Below the pieces are notes generated by a model. It was not told the origin of the DNA, ran no database searches, and saw only the letters and a program-made list of their open reading frames with translations. A program made the position numbers and the translations under genes. From Terrimonas sp937888905 (lineage in GTDB: Bacteria > Bacteroidota > Bacteroidia > Chitinophagales > Chitinophagaceae), in contig CALATA010000014.1 of NCBI GenBank assembly GCA_937888905.1, positions 1 through 64,000 of the forward strand: DNA of 64,000 bases. The letters run 5' to 3'. This document shows positions 1 to 8,446 of the stretch, in pieces (position 1 is the first letter of the stretch; the number at the start of each line of letters is the position of its first letter).

Positions 1-388
<388 letters not shown>

Positions 389-439
389 AATTTTTTTTCT
401 TAGACTCTCGTTCTAACTTTTCCCAATATGATCTTATTT

Positions 440-537
440 AAGTTCTAAGTAGTAAGTATTAAGTAATAAGTCTTTCATCTGTTTGAAACGACATTACTTG
501 AAACTTATAACCTAATGCTTATAACTTATTACCTTCT
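440..537 (+). repeat. Two facing heptamer arrays in the 23S-5S spacer
   Basis: 440-474 is five exact 7-bp units starting AAGT (AAGTTCT, AAGTAGT, AAGTATT, AAGTAAT, AAGTCTT). After a 21-bp gap, 496-537 is six 7-bp units of the form ACTTNNN or close variants (ACTTGAA, ACTTATA, ACCTAAT, GCTTATA, ACTTATT, ACCTTCT), ending at the first base pair of the 5S gene. AAGT and ACTT are reverse complements, so the two arrays can pair into a long imperfect stem in the rRNA precursor. A role in precursor processing is inference only. Confidence 0.85.
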
Positions 538-648
<111 letters not shown>

Positions 649-660
649 TTCTTTACAAAT

Positions 661-690
661 AGCCTTTCAGTTTACTGAGAGGCTATTTTG
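661..690 (+). terminator. Rho-independent terminator of the rRNA operon
   Basis: A 10-bp stem AGCCTTTCAG / CTGAGAGGCT (one G-U pair) with a 4-nt loop is followed by a T-rich run. It sits 12 nt after 5S. Confidence 0.9.
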
Positions 691-833
691 TTTTTATACC
701 ATTCCCGTTCCATAACTACAGGAGAATCCGTCAGCTTCAATTCCCTCATCAGCTCAAAAAGTCCGGCCAGTAGTTCCACCTTACCCCCTCGCACGACGGG
801 AGTCCTGCTCTCGATATATCCTTCTACACCTGG
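672..833 (-). other. Short minus-strand open frame, possible gene relic
   Basis: Read on the minus strand, 833 to 672 is open for 53 codons and ends with TAA inside the 5S terminator stem. The translation looks protein-like (a helix-like stretch KVELLAGLFELMRELKLTD, then MEREWYKNKIASQ). There is no convincing start: an in-frame TGA lies just upstream and the first ATG leaves only 25 residues. It may be the eroded 3' end of a gene interrupted by rRNA-operon or repeat changes, or chance. The plus-strand open frame over the same bases looks like a shadow. Confidence 0.2.
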
Positions 834-875
834 TCAGGTTAGCATTTCGTATGAAGTTCCCCCTTGCCCCTGAAA

Positions 876-1051
876 ACTTATAACTAACAACTTAATACTC
901 CCCGCCTTCCGCCTTCCGCCTTCGGCCTTCCGCCTTCGGCCTTCGGCCTTCCGCCTTCGGCCTTCCGCCTTCGGCCTTCCGCCTTCGGCCTTCCGCCTTC
1001 CGCCTTCCGCCTTCCGCCTAAATACTTATAACTTAATACTTACAACTTATA
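876..1051 (+). repeat. Long composite 7-bp repeat array
   Basis: About 25 units of exactly 7 bp. The array begins with ACTTATA, ACTAACA, ACTTAAT, ACTCCCC, passes into sixteen GCCTTCC/GCCTTCG units (904-1015), then returns to ACTTATA, ACTTAAT, ACTTACA, ACTTATA (1024-1051) after a single one-base phase slip near 1023. The rest of the gap between 5S and the lipoprotein gene (691-875 and 1052-1123) shows no clear gene. Confidence 0.92.
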
Positions 1052-1123
1052 ACTTTCACCAACATTTGCACGATTTTAGTTAGCTTCATCTCAAACTTTC
1101 TCCCAAAACCAAATTTTTACCGG

Positions 1124-1609
1124 ATGAAATTCTACAAACTACTCCCCGCACTCGTTATCGTTCTCCTCCTTACCGCCTGCGGTTCCAAAAAGAAAGCTTT
1201 CCAATTCAGCGAAGACATCGTGAAAATGGAAACTGAACTTACCCCGGAGATCGAAAAGACAGAAACAGAAGTTGAACAAGCCATCGAAAAAGGCGATAAC
1301 GACGCCGTTATCAAAAGCTCTTCCAGGATGGAAGGACTGATCGATGCTAAAATCAAAGACATCGAAGGACGCTCCGTAAAAGGAATCTCCCGCGGCGAAG
1401 AATTCAAAAAAGCATGTCTTCATTATTTCGAATACATGAAGAACATTTACACTTCTTACCGCAAATACGGAGAAGCAACTACCGAAGAAGCTAAACAGAA
1501 AGTTGCCGAAGACATGATGAAAATCGTCAACGGTAAAAATCAGGAGATCACGAACCTCCAGAACGAACAGCGGGAGTTTGCCAAAGAGAATGGCTTCCGT
1601 ATCCAGTAA
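1124..1609 (+). CDS. Small predicted lipoprotein of unknown function
   Basis: 161 residues. A lipoprotein signal peptide is clear: KFYK, a hydrophobic stretch ALVIVLLL, then the lipobox LTAC with Cys19 as the lipidation site and a charged GSKKK after it. The mature part is acidic/lysine-rich and almost entirely predicted helix, with heptad-like spacing (ETELTPEIEKTETEVEQAIE). It resembles helical LIC11966-like surface lipoproteins found in Bacteroidota, but I cannot assign a function. It ends exactly one base before the stop of the convergent M14 gene. No Shine-Dalgarno is visible, as is normal in this phylum. Confidence 0.8.
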   Translation: MKFYKLLPALVIVLLLTACGSKKKAFQFSEDIVKMETELTPEIEKTETEVEQAIEKGDNDAVIKSSSRMEGLIDAKIKDIEGRSVKGISRGEEFKKACLHYFEYMKNIYTSYRKYGEATTEEAKQKVAEDMMKIVNGKNQEITNLQNEQREFAKENGFRIQ

Positions 1610-3343
1610 TTATTTTGTTATCCGGTACACCGGGTAACGCATATAACCCGGCTCCAGGTAAGGCGACTGGCGAAATACATATTGAAGTTGTAAGTAGGCA
1701 CTTTTTGCCAGCTTTTCATCCTTCTGTCTGGCTTCCTCCAGTTGCCTGCCCGCCTCGGGATGCTGCCGCAAATATTCGGCAGCAATATCTTCAAATGCAT
1801 AGTCCGAAAAGCCTTCCTTCTGCCGGAGAATAGGATCAAAGAAGTTCCAGGTAAAGTAAGAGTCCTCCGCCTGCGGCTCCAACGTTTCTATCAGAAAACG
1901 CGCCGCCTCCTGGTTCATCGGTATATACCAGTCGCCCTTTCTGAACGATATTTTCTGGCGACTTGTTTTGATTTCCACCTTGCTCAACGGATAATGACCT
2001 TCATATAGTCCCCCTGCCTGGTATTGGGCAATCCGGTATACTTCCACTTCTATTACCGTGTCACGCTGCAGTGGCCGCATCACCACATTGTTCGCTTTTA
2101 AACGCTCCACCACTTTCCACCAACCTTGTGGCAATACATAACCCAACGGCGCTTTCACCGAGTCAACCGGGTAATACGAGTTATAAAAAGATATTTGCCG
2201 TTCATAAGGTTTGTTCCGGTCATAGTACAGTCGCGGCAATCCCGATACTTCACTTTTTTTATAACCCGATTCATAACCGAGAAAGCGTATGCTGCTTTGT
2301 TTCGTAGAGTCCCATTGCCAACGGATAGGAAAATAAGCAGCTTTTTTATTTTCTTCCCTCCTCGCAGCCCTTAACCGGCGGATTTCCGTTCCATGCTGTG
2401 CGGCATAACTGATAAACGATTCCATCAGTGCTCGCGTGGCCGCCACACGTTGCGGATAAGGCTTGAGCATATGCGTTTCTGGTACAAAAGAAAAACTCGA
2501 CCAAAGCGTTCCGTATCCACTGCCATAGCGCGGTGAATCCCAGAATTGCTGCCAGCCTTCTTCTACTTTTTTATCACTCCAGTGATTGACATACGGCACA
2601 AGGTCAAATCCTTTTTGCTTCATCAACGCATAAAGTGCCGGCTCAAATTTTTCCTGCAGGTATTCACCCATTGCTCCGCCAACACGGTTGTGCTGGCTGC
2701 TCAGCAAGGTCATCACATGCTGGTAATCCGCCCCATTGCTTACGTGGTTGTCGACAAATATATCCGGATCGGTTAGCCGGAAAAGTGCCGCAAACGATAA
2801 AGCTTCTTTACTGTCGGCCTTTATGAAGTCACGGTTGAGATCGAGGTTTTGCGAGTTTCCCCTGGATCCGAATTCCGCAGGCCCATTCTGGTCTACACGA
2901 TAGTCCGGACTTCTGTTCAGGCATCCGCCGATATTATAAACCGGCACAATGCACAACAATACACCCGGTGGTAGTGTGTATTTTTTCTCTACGATATCAC
3001 GCACCAGCAACATGCTGGCATCAATACCATCCGGTTCTCCGGGATGAATGCCATTGTTGACCAGGATGATCGTGTTTCCTTTTTTTCGCGCAGCAGCTAT
3101 ATCATGTTCCCCGTTTGCCGATACCGTAATCAGGTGCAGGGGATATCCCGCATCTGTCGCACCCATTGCCCGAATCTGCACCAATGCCGATCGTTTGTCC
3201 AATGCTTTCCACCAGTCAATGATTTCATGATAGGCCGGTGTTTCCGCTCCTTTCGATTTTTCAAATACGGTGATTATCGGTTGCGCATACAACATCGTTA
3301 CCGCAGAACAATACAAGGCCAGACAGATTATTTTACGGATCAT
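1610..3343 (-). CDS. Secreted M14-family zinc carboxypeptidase
   Basis: 577 residues with a signal peptide (about 1-20, cleavage near LYAQ). M14 metal and substrate residues are visible: HPGEPDG gives H100 and E103 as zinc ligands, LNRDF (169-173) supplies the substrate-binding Asn/Arg, H200 in DIFVDNH is the third zinc ligand, and FVPETHM near 288 is the candidate catalytic Glu region. The enzyme should cleave C-terminal residues from peptides in the periplasm or outside the cell. Its ATG overlaps the TGA of the upstream S9 peptidase (TGATG), so the two are translationally coupled. The C-terminal ~200 residues are not a recognised catalytic part. Confidence 0.9.
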   Translation of the reverse strand: MIRKIICLALYCSAVTMLYAQPIITVFEKSKGAETPAYHEIIDWWKALDKRSALVQIRAMGATDAGYPLHLITVSANGEHDIAAARKKGNTIILVNNGIHPGEPDGIDASMLLVRDIVEKKYTLPPGVLLCIVPVYNIGGCLNRSPDYRVDQNGPAEFGSRGNSQNLDLNRDFIKADSKEALSFAALFRLTDPDIFVDNHVSNGADYQHVMTLLSSQHNRVGGAMGEYLQEKFEPALYALMKQKGFDLVPYVNHWSDKKVEEGWQQFWDSPRYGSGYGTLWSSFSFVPETHMLKPYPQRVAATRALMESFISYAAQHGTEIRRLRAARREENKKAAYFPIRWQWDSTKQSSIRFLGYESGYKKSEVSGLPRLYYDRNKPYERQISFYNSYYPVDSVKAPLGYVLPQGWWKVVERLKANNVVMRPLQRDTVIEVEVYRIAQYQAGGLYEGHYPLSKVEIKTSRQKISFRKGDWYIPMNQEAARFLIETLEPQAEDSYFTWNFFDPILRQKEGFSDYAFEDIAAEYLRQHPEAGRQLEEARQKDEKLAKSAYLQLQYVFRQSPYLEPGYMRYPVYRITK

Positions 3344-5748
3344 CAGCGTGCGTTTTTTACATATTTATCCAGCCAGTTGAGCTGCTCGGTGAGTAAGTGA
3401 AGAATGTTCTCTTTTCCCTGATAGCCGTGGCTTTCATAAGGAAGACTGATATAACGTACCACGCCTCCATGTCCTTTGATCGCATTGAACAAGCGCTCAC
3501 TCTGGATAGGATAGGTGCCGGTATTGTTGTCGGCATCTCCGTGGATCAGCAACAAAGGTGTTTTGATCTGATTGGCATAACTAAATGGACTCATGTCATG
3601 ATACAGTTCCGGTGCCTGCCAGTAGGTGCGGTCTTCATTCTGAAAGCCAAAGGGCGTTAGTGTGCGGTTGTAGGCACCGCTGCGCGCTATGCCGGCTTTG
3701 AAGAGTTTGGTATGCGCAAGAAGGTTGGCCGTCATGAAAGCACCATAACTATGTCCTCCTACTGCTACGCGATTGCTGTCACCCACTTTCATGTCGGACA
3801 GTTTGCGGATAGCGGCTTCGGCATTAAGGCGCAGTTGTTCGATAAAATTATCGTTCGGCTTACGCGCCGTGTCTGTTGCCACGATCGGCATTTCTGCATT
3901 GTTGAGCACTGCATATCCCTGCGTTACATAAAACACAGGTGATCCCCAACTGAGCGTGGTGAAGCGGTGTTCACTGCCACGGATCTGCGCAGCATCCGCC
4001 ACGGAGTTGTATTCTGCAGGATAGGCCCAGATGAACACGGGCAGGGGTGCATCTTTACCCGGCGTATAACCCGCCGGCGTATAGAGGTCACCGGTTAAGG
4101 TTACTCCATCTGCACGCTGGTATTTTATTTTCTGTTTTTGTACACCTTTCATGGCTGGATAAGGATCCTTGAAAGCAGTAAGTGGGCGATCGGCGACACG
4201 CAGCCGCAGATTTTTCAGCCAGTAGTTCGGCACTTCATTTTCTGTTTCGCGGCGGGTGATCAGTACCAGCTTTTCCGGATCGGATACCTGCGCTACATAT
4301 TCATAGCTTCCTTCCTGGCAACGCCACAGGGTGTCTGCTTTTTTGGTATGCAGATCAAATGATAGCAGGAAGGGAAGATCACCTTTGGGTGAACTGCCTG
4401 TTATATTGTTGAGTAAGATTTTGTTGCCTTTGTCCAGTAACAACAGGGTTTGTTTGTCCCATTGATTCGGAGTGGTTACAGGCTGCCCTGGATTGCTGTA
4501 GGCATCCGTTGTGTTACGGGAAAATAGTTTTTCAAGATCACCGGTAGTGGGACTGTAACGGTTGAGTTGTGTTTGTTGCCTGCTGCGCAGACCTTCCGAT
4601 ACCAACGCGGCCTGATCATTTCCCCACAATATATAGCTGAAGCGCATCTTGGTGCGGAACAGTTGTTCAGCTTTGCCGCTGAAAGGCGCTGCTAATTGAT
4701 ACACTGCATCCCGGTATTCAGCGGGTTTTTTGATGAGACCACTATCAAGCGGCTCGCACCAGGTAAGCGACGCCGGCTGATCGTTGCGCCATCCATAACC
4801 ACGTGGTGTGGGTTGCACGTTATCGTATCCGCTGGGCGCCGTTTCGGAGGAGGGGAGGTCGGTTATCTTTTTGATGAGTTTTCCCGTGATGTCAGTGATG
4901 TTGACCGCAGTGGCAAATCCTGATGCAGGTACGAGGTAGGAAAAAGGTTTTTTGATGGTCTGCGTCAGCATGTATTTTTTATCGGGAGAAATGCTCACCC
5001 GTGAGTAGATAGCAGGCTGACCGATCTTTTGTTCTGAGCCGTTGGTATTTTGGATTAATTGTACGGTTGTGTAAAAAGCAAACAGGTCTTCGTCGTGCGG
5101 CGATTTGATCATGTCCTGGTAAGTAGGACGTGGGGAGGCCTTACCAAGATTTTCCTGGGTGGCAGGCCCTTTGGGCAACAAAGAACGTTTGGGCGCCTGT
5201 GCTGCCGTTTTTGTGGTAACGGCATAGAGCAGGCGTTGGTTATCGATCCAGTCGTAATCCACCATGATGGAGTTCAGGGCAGTCTTGTTTACTTTGGTGG
5301 CACGACGTGTAGCCACATCGATTACATACAGGTCCACGCGTGATGCACTGGTATGCAGCAATGCAATCTTTTTTTCATCAGGGCTCCAGCTCACCTGGCT
5401 GGCAAACAAGGGTGAGGGCAGACCGGTGATGGTAAAGTCTTTGCCACTGTTCACCTGGCGCAATACCAGGCTATTGATAAATGCCTGACGGCTTGGTGCG
5501 AAGTTGGCCGGATTGATGCGAAGACCGGCGATCTTTAATTCGGGCCGGGCCAGTTCTTCCACGGAAGGATAACTGGATCGCTGTAACAATAACAGCCAGT
5601 CGCCTTTTTTACTTAAACTGATGGAAGGCGTAGGCGGCGCCAGTACCAGGTCGCTGATCAGTTTGGGTGGCGTCTGGTAGGCAATATCGTCCTGCGCATG
5701 CAGGGTAGCTGTCATTAACAGGGAAAACAGGAAAAGCAGATAACGCAT
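3343..5748 (-). CDS. Secreted S9-family prolyl oligopeptidase-like peptidase
   Basis: 801 residues with a signal peptide (cleavage near LHAQ, 16-19). The N-terminal two thirds is a WD/beta-propeller-like region with repeated SPDEKK and SPDKKY strands. The C-terminal alpha/beta-hydrolase domain carries the triad: Ser667 in GGHSYGAF, Asp738 or Asp740 in HGDADNN, and His774 in ESHGYQG. This matches the glutamyl/dipeptidyl aminopeptidase branch of S9. It lies in an apparent operon after GNAT (32-nt gap) and overlaps the following M14 gene by one base. Together the two exported enzymes could degrade peptides stepwise. Confidence 0.93.
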   Translation of the reverse strand: MRYLLFLFSLLMTATLHAQDDIAYQTPPKLISDLVLAPPTPSISLSKKGDWLLLLQRSSYPSVEELARPELKIAGLRINPANFAPSRQAFINSLVLRQVNSGKDFTITGLPSPLFASQVSWSPDEKKIALLHTSASRVDLYVIDVATRRATKVNKTALNSIMVDYDWIDNQRLLYAVTTKTAAQAPKRSLLPKGPATQENLGKASPRPTYQDMIKSPHDEDLFAFYTTVQLIQNTNGSEQKIGQPAIYSRVSISPDKKYMLTQTIKKPFSYLVPASGFATAVNITDITGKLIKKITDLPSSETAPSGYDNVQPTPRGYGWRNDQPASLTWCEPLDSGLIKKPAEYRDAVYQLAAPFSGKAEQLFRTKMRFSYILWGNDQAALVSEGLRSRQQTQLNRYSPTTGDLEKLFSRNTTDAYSNPGQPVTTPNQWDKQTLLLLDKGNKILLNNITGSSPKGDLPFLLSFDLHTKKADTLWRCQEGSYEYVAQVSDPEKLVLITRRETENEVPNYWLKNLRLRVADRPLTAFKDPYPAMKGVQKQKIKYQRADGVTLTGDLYTPAGYTPGKDAPLPVFIWAYPAEYNSVADAAQIRGSEHRFTTLSWGSPVFYVTQGYAVLNNAEMPIVATDTARKPNDNFIEQLRLNAEAAIRKLSDMKVGDSNRVAVGGHSYGAFMTANLLAHTKLFKAGIARSGAYNRTLTPFGFQNEDRTYWQAPELYHDMSPFSYANQIKTPLLLIHGDADNNTGTYPIQSERLFNAIKGHGGVVRYISLPYESHGYQGKENILHLLTEQLNWLDKYVKNAR

Positions 5749-5780
5749 GGTTCATTTCTTTTTAAATGAAGAAGAATGGA

Positions 5781-6065
5781 TCAGGATCTGGTATCGTTGT
5801 ATTCAGGATGTTTGTCAAACTGGGCACGGGCAAAAGGGCATAGGGGAATAATACGGATGTTATTGGCGCGGGCATATTCAACGGCTTTGGCAACCATCGC
5901 AGCGCCGGCATTTTTACCGCGGAGTGCATCGGTTACGCCGGTATGATCGAGGATCATTTTATCGGTACCTGCCATACTGAAGGTGAGTTCGGCGAGCGGT
6001 TCATTGCCATCACCACCGATGTAAAAGCTGCCTTTGGCACCGTTCTGTTGAAAGAGGATTTCCAT
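5781..6065 (-). CDS. Small GNAT-type N-acetyltransferase (YidJ/Acetyltransf_CG type)
   Basis: 94 residues, the normal length for this single-domain group. The family signature is clear: MILDHTGVTDALRGKNAGAA (acetyl-CoA pyrophosphate loop) and IRIIPLCPFARAQFDKHPEY at the C-terminus. Substrates of this subgroup are mostly unknown. A -7-like TAGTTTTG lies on the minus strand at 6082-6089, just upstream, so transcription of the GNAT-S9-M14 set probably starts here, although no good -33 box is seen. It is divergent from the trp operon. Confidence 0.9.
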   Translation of the reverse strand: MEILFQQNGAKGSFYIGGDGNEPLAELTFSMAGTDKMILDHTGVTDALRGKNAGAAMVAKAVEYARANNIRIIPLCPFARAQFDKHPEYNDTRS

Positions 6066-6131
6066 GAGAGAGAGGTTTATTCAAAACTAACGAATTCATG
6101 CCAGCAGCAGGAACCATTCCTGTAAGAAAAA

Positions 6132-6162
6132 TTTGGCGGCTATATTTAGCCTTGTATCTTTG
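6132..6162 (+). promoter_or_regulatory. Bacteroidota-type promoter of the trp operon
   Basis: TTTG at 6132-6135, a 19-bp spacer, then TATCTTTG at 6155-6162 match the phylum's TTTG-N19-TAnnTTTG promoter closely. The start site expected 4-7 nt after the -7 box falls at about 6166-6169, on the leader-peptide ATG, so the leader mRNA may be leaderless. Confidence 0.8.
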
Positions 6163-6166
6163 CTTC

Positions 6167-6226
6167 ATGATTCAACAATGCAATATTATTTGGTGGTGGC
6201 AGACAAACTCTTCCGGGGTTATGTAA
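6167..6226 (+). CDS. trpL: Tryptophan operon leader peptide
   Basis: A 19-codon ORF, MIQQCNIIWWWQTNSSGVM, with three consecutive TGG codons at 6191-6199 and a TAA stop at 6224-6226. It starts within a few bases of the predicted transcription start and lies 87 bp ahead of trpE. Trp is the rarest residue in most proteins, so a WWW run here is hard to attribute to chance. Its codons lie just upstream of an antiterminator/terminator pair whose geometry fits ribosome-mediated attenuation: stalling at the Trp codons should free the antiterminator, while reaching the stop should cover it. Confidence 0.85.
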   Translation: MIQQCNIIWWWQTNSSGVM

Positions 6227-6288
6227 TGTCGTTATCATAATTGCAATAAACGCATTCAGTCCCCACAATACGTGGGGATTTGTTTTTT
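6215..6288 (+). terminator. trp attenuator: terminator hairpin and competing antiterminator
   Basis: Terminator: CCCCAC (6261-6266) pairs with GTGGGG (6272-6277) over a 5-nt loop, followed by ATTTGTTTTTT (6278-6288). Antiterminator candidate: GGGG (6215-6218) with CCCC (6261-6264) plus AATGT (6225-6229) with GCATT (6252-6256), which uses up the 5' terminator arm. The 5' antiterminator arm contains the leader stop codon. A further TGCAAT/ATTGCA pair (6179-6184 / 6240-6245) could form an alternative early stem. Confidence 0.78.
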
Positions 6289-6313
6289 CAGACTATACAG
6301 GCAAATTGAACAA

Positions 6314-7729
6314 ATGAAGAAGATCAGGATACATACCGTCACCAAACGCATGCTCGCCGACGTACACACTCCGGTAGGCATCTACCTGCGGCTACGCGAC
6401 CGTTTTCGTGATACCAACCTGTTGGAAAGCACCGATCACCACGCTGCCAGCGACAGTTGGTCCTTTATCTGCGTAAATGCGATAGGGGGCATAGAGATCA
6501 GGAACCCGCGGCAGGCCGACATTAAATGGCCAGGCATGCCACCGGAAAAGAAAGAGATCAACGCAGGTACCGTTATTCCGGATCTGCTGCTGTCGTATAC
6601 AGCACAATTTGAAACCTCCTCATCCGGAGGCAAAGAAACAGCTTTCGCACAGGGGCTTTACGGTTACACTTCCTATGAAGCAGTAGCGTTCTTCGATCGC
6701 ATCCATTTACAAACACATCCCGGAGAAAATGCGATTCCGCTGATCCGTTACCGCCTTTATCAATACATCATTGCCATTAATCATTTCCGCGATGAGTTAT
6801 TCATCTGCGAAAACCAGATCGACGGTGTGCCGTCCGAGCTGGGACTTTTGGAATCACTGATCAGAAGCAAGGACGTACCGGTTTATCCCTTCAGCAAAAA
6901 AGGTGATGAAAAGTCCAACATGACCGATGAACATTACCGTGAAATGGTAGCCTCGGGTATCAAAAGTTGTTTGCGCGGCGATGTTTTCCAGATCGTGTTA
7001 AGCCGTCGTTTTGAACAACCTTTTTCCGGTGATGAATTCAATGTATACCGTGCCTTGCGCAGCATCAATCCTTCGCCTTATTTGTTCTTTTTTGATTATG
7101 GTGATTATAAACTGATGGGCTCGTCTCCTGAATCGCAGCTCATCATCCGGCACAACAGAGCGGTGGTACATCCGATTGCCGGTACGGTGAAACGCACAGG
7201 CGATGCAGAGCAGGACAGGCAGGCCGCGGCTTCTTTGCTCGCCGATGAAAAAGAAAATGCCGAACATGTAATGCTGGTTGACCTGGCACGCAATGACCTC
7301 AGTCGTGAATGTTCGGATGTGCAGGTGAATCATTACAAGGAGGTGCAATATTTCTCCCATGTCATTCACATGGTGAGTGAAGTGAGCGGACAGGTTCCGC
7401 AGGGAAAAAATCCGTACCAGCTTTTTGCCAAATCTTTTCCTGCCGGCACGTTGAGCGGCGCGCCCAAGATCAAAGCAATGGAATTGATCAGTGGACTGGA
7501 GCCCACGGACCGCGGCTACTACGGTGGTGCCATCGGTTTCATCGGAATGGATGGAAGTTTTAATCATGCCATCATGATCCGCACACTGCTCAGCCGCCAC
7601 AACAAACTGACGTACCAGGCAGGAGCAGGTGTAGTGGCGGCCAGCAAACCTGAAAATGAATTACAGGAAGTCAATAATAAACTCGGGGCATTGAAGAAAG
7701 CCATTGAAGCAGCAGAACAAATTCAATAG
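6314..7729 (+). CDS. trpE: Anthranilate synthase component I
   Basis: 471 residues from ATG 6314 (MKKIRIHTV); the open frame extends upstream to 6272 but that would place the start inside the attenuator terminator. It converts chorismate plus ammonia to anthranilate. The chorismate-binding core is typical: QIVLSRRFEQPF, NPSPYLFFF, GSSPESQL, HPIAGTVKRTG, and DEKENAEHVMLVDLARND. The N-terminus has the LLES motif (36-39), which in TrpE forms the Trp feedback site, supporting TrpE over PabB. It is followed by trpG after 18 nt, the glutaminase partner. Confidence 0.95.
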   Translation: MKKIRIHTVTKRMLADVHTPVGIYLRLRDRFRDTNLLESTDHHAASDSWSFICVNAIGGIEIRNPRQADIKWPGMPPEKKEINAGTVIPDLLLSYTAQFETSSSGGKETAFAQGLYGYTSYEAVAFFDRIHLQTHPGENAIPLIRYRLYQYIIAINHFRDELFICENQIDGVPSELGLLESLIRSKDVPVYPFSKKGDEKSNMTDEHYREMVASGIKSCLRGDVFQIVLSRRFEQPFSGDEFNVYRALRSINPSPYLFFFDYGDYKLMGSSPESQLIIRHNRAVVHPIAGTVKRTGDAEQDRQAAASLLADEKENAEHVMLVDLARNDLSRECSDVQVNHYKEVQYFSHVIHMVSEVSGQVPQGKNPYQLFAKSFPAGTLSGAPKIKAMELISGLEPTDRGYYGGAIGFIGMDGSFNHAIMIRTLLSRHNKLTYQAGAGVVAASKPENELQEVNNKLGALKKAIEAAEQIQ

Positions 7730-7747
7730 TCCTCAAACAATACAGCA

Positions 7748-8317
7748 ATGAAAGTCCTTGTTTTCGATAATTACGATTCATTCACTTATAACCTGGTTCA
7801 TATCGTGGAAAAGATACTGAACCAGCAAATCGATGTGATCCGCAACGATCAGTTGCCCTTGGAGGATGTAGCGGCGTATGACAAGATCATTCTTTCTCCC
7901 GGGCCGGGCATTCCGGAGGAAGCAGGATTGTTACTTCCATTGATCAAAGAATACGCGGCCACGAAATCCATACTGGGCGTGTGTCTGGGGCATCAGGCCA
8001 TTGGTGAGGCATTTGGTGGCACGCTATCGAATTTGTCTACCGTGTATCATGGCATCGCCACCGATTGCCGTTTGACAACCGTTGCGTCGCCATTGTTTGA
8101 TGGCATGTCCGATGTGTTCCGCGTAGGGCGTTATCATTCCTGGATAGTAGACGATAAAGATTTTCCCGAAGAGCTGGAGATTACCGCCCGTGACGATAAT
8201 GGTTATATCATGGCCCTGCAACATAAAAACTATGACCTGCAGGGCGTGCAGTTTCATCCGGAAAGTGTGTTGACACCAGAGGGAGAGACGATATTGAGGA
8301 ATTGGCTGAGGGGGTAA
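7748..8317 (+). CDS. trpG: Anthranilate synthase component II (glutamine amidotransferase)
   Basis: 189 residues, the normal length of an unfused TrpG/PabA. Class-I amidotransferase residues are present: the nucleophile Cys79 in GVCLGHQ, the oxyanion strand SPGPGIP (50-56), and the His/Glu pair in QFHPESVLTPEG near the C-terminus. It releases ammonia from glutamine for TrpE. The same family serves PabA, but the operon position decides for Trp synthesis; a dual role is possible. Its stop codon overlaps the first unit of a 7-bp repeat array. Confidence 0.94.
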   Translation: MKVLVFDNYDSFTYNLVHIVEKILNQQIDVIRNDQLPLEDVAAYDKIILSPGPGIPEEAGLLLPLIKEYAATKSILGVCLGHQAIGEAFGGTLSNLSTVYHGIATDCRLTTVASPLFDGMSDVFRVGRYHSWIVDDKDFPEELEITARDDNGYIMALQHKNYDLQGVQFHPESVLTPEGETILRNWLRG

Positions 8318-8446
8318 TTCAAAAGTCAAAAGTCAAAATTCAAAAAGGGGTGAATGGTCAATGGTGAATGGTCAATAGTGAATAGTGAATGATCAATAGC
8401 AGATACACGATTTACTTAAAACTTAATACTTACAACTTACTACTTT
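8316..8446 (+). repeat. Three adjacent heptamer arrays between trpG and trpD
   Basis: 8316-8343: AATTCAA, AAGTCAA, AAGTCAA, AATTCAA. 8350-8398: seven units of GTGAATG/GTCAATG/GTGAATA type. 8414-8446: ACTTAAA, ACTTAAT, ACTTACA, ACTTACT, then ACTTT, whose last bases are part of the TTG start of trpD. The gap of 127 bp is nearly all repeat and lies inside the operon, so it must be transcribed. Confidence 0.92.

Noticed and set aside
688..873. A 61-codon plus-strand frame after the 5S gene.
   Set aside because: Ser/Pro/Thr-rich with no family resemblance; it starts in the rRNA terminator and runs into the repeat array.
876..1051. CRISPR array.
   Set aside because: The unit is 7 bp with no spacers and no cas genes are in the window; it is a tandem repeat.
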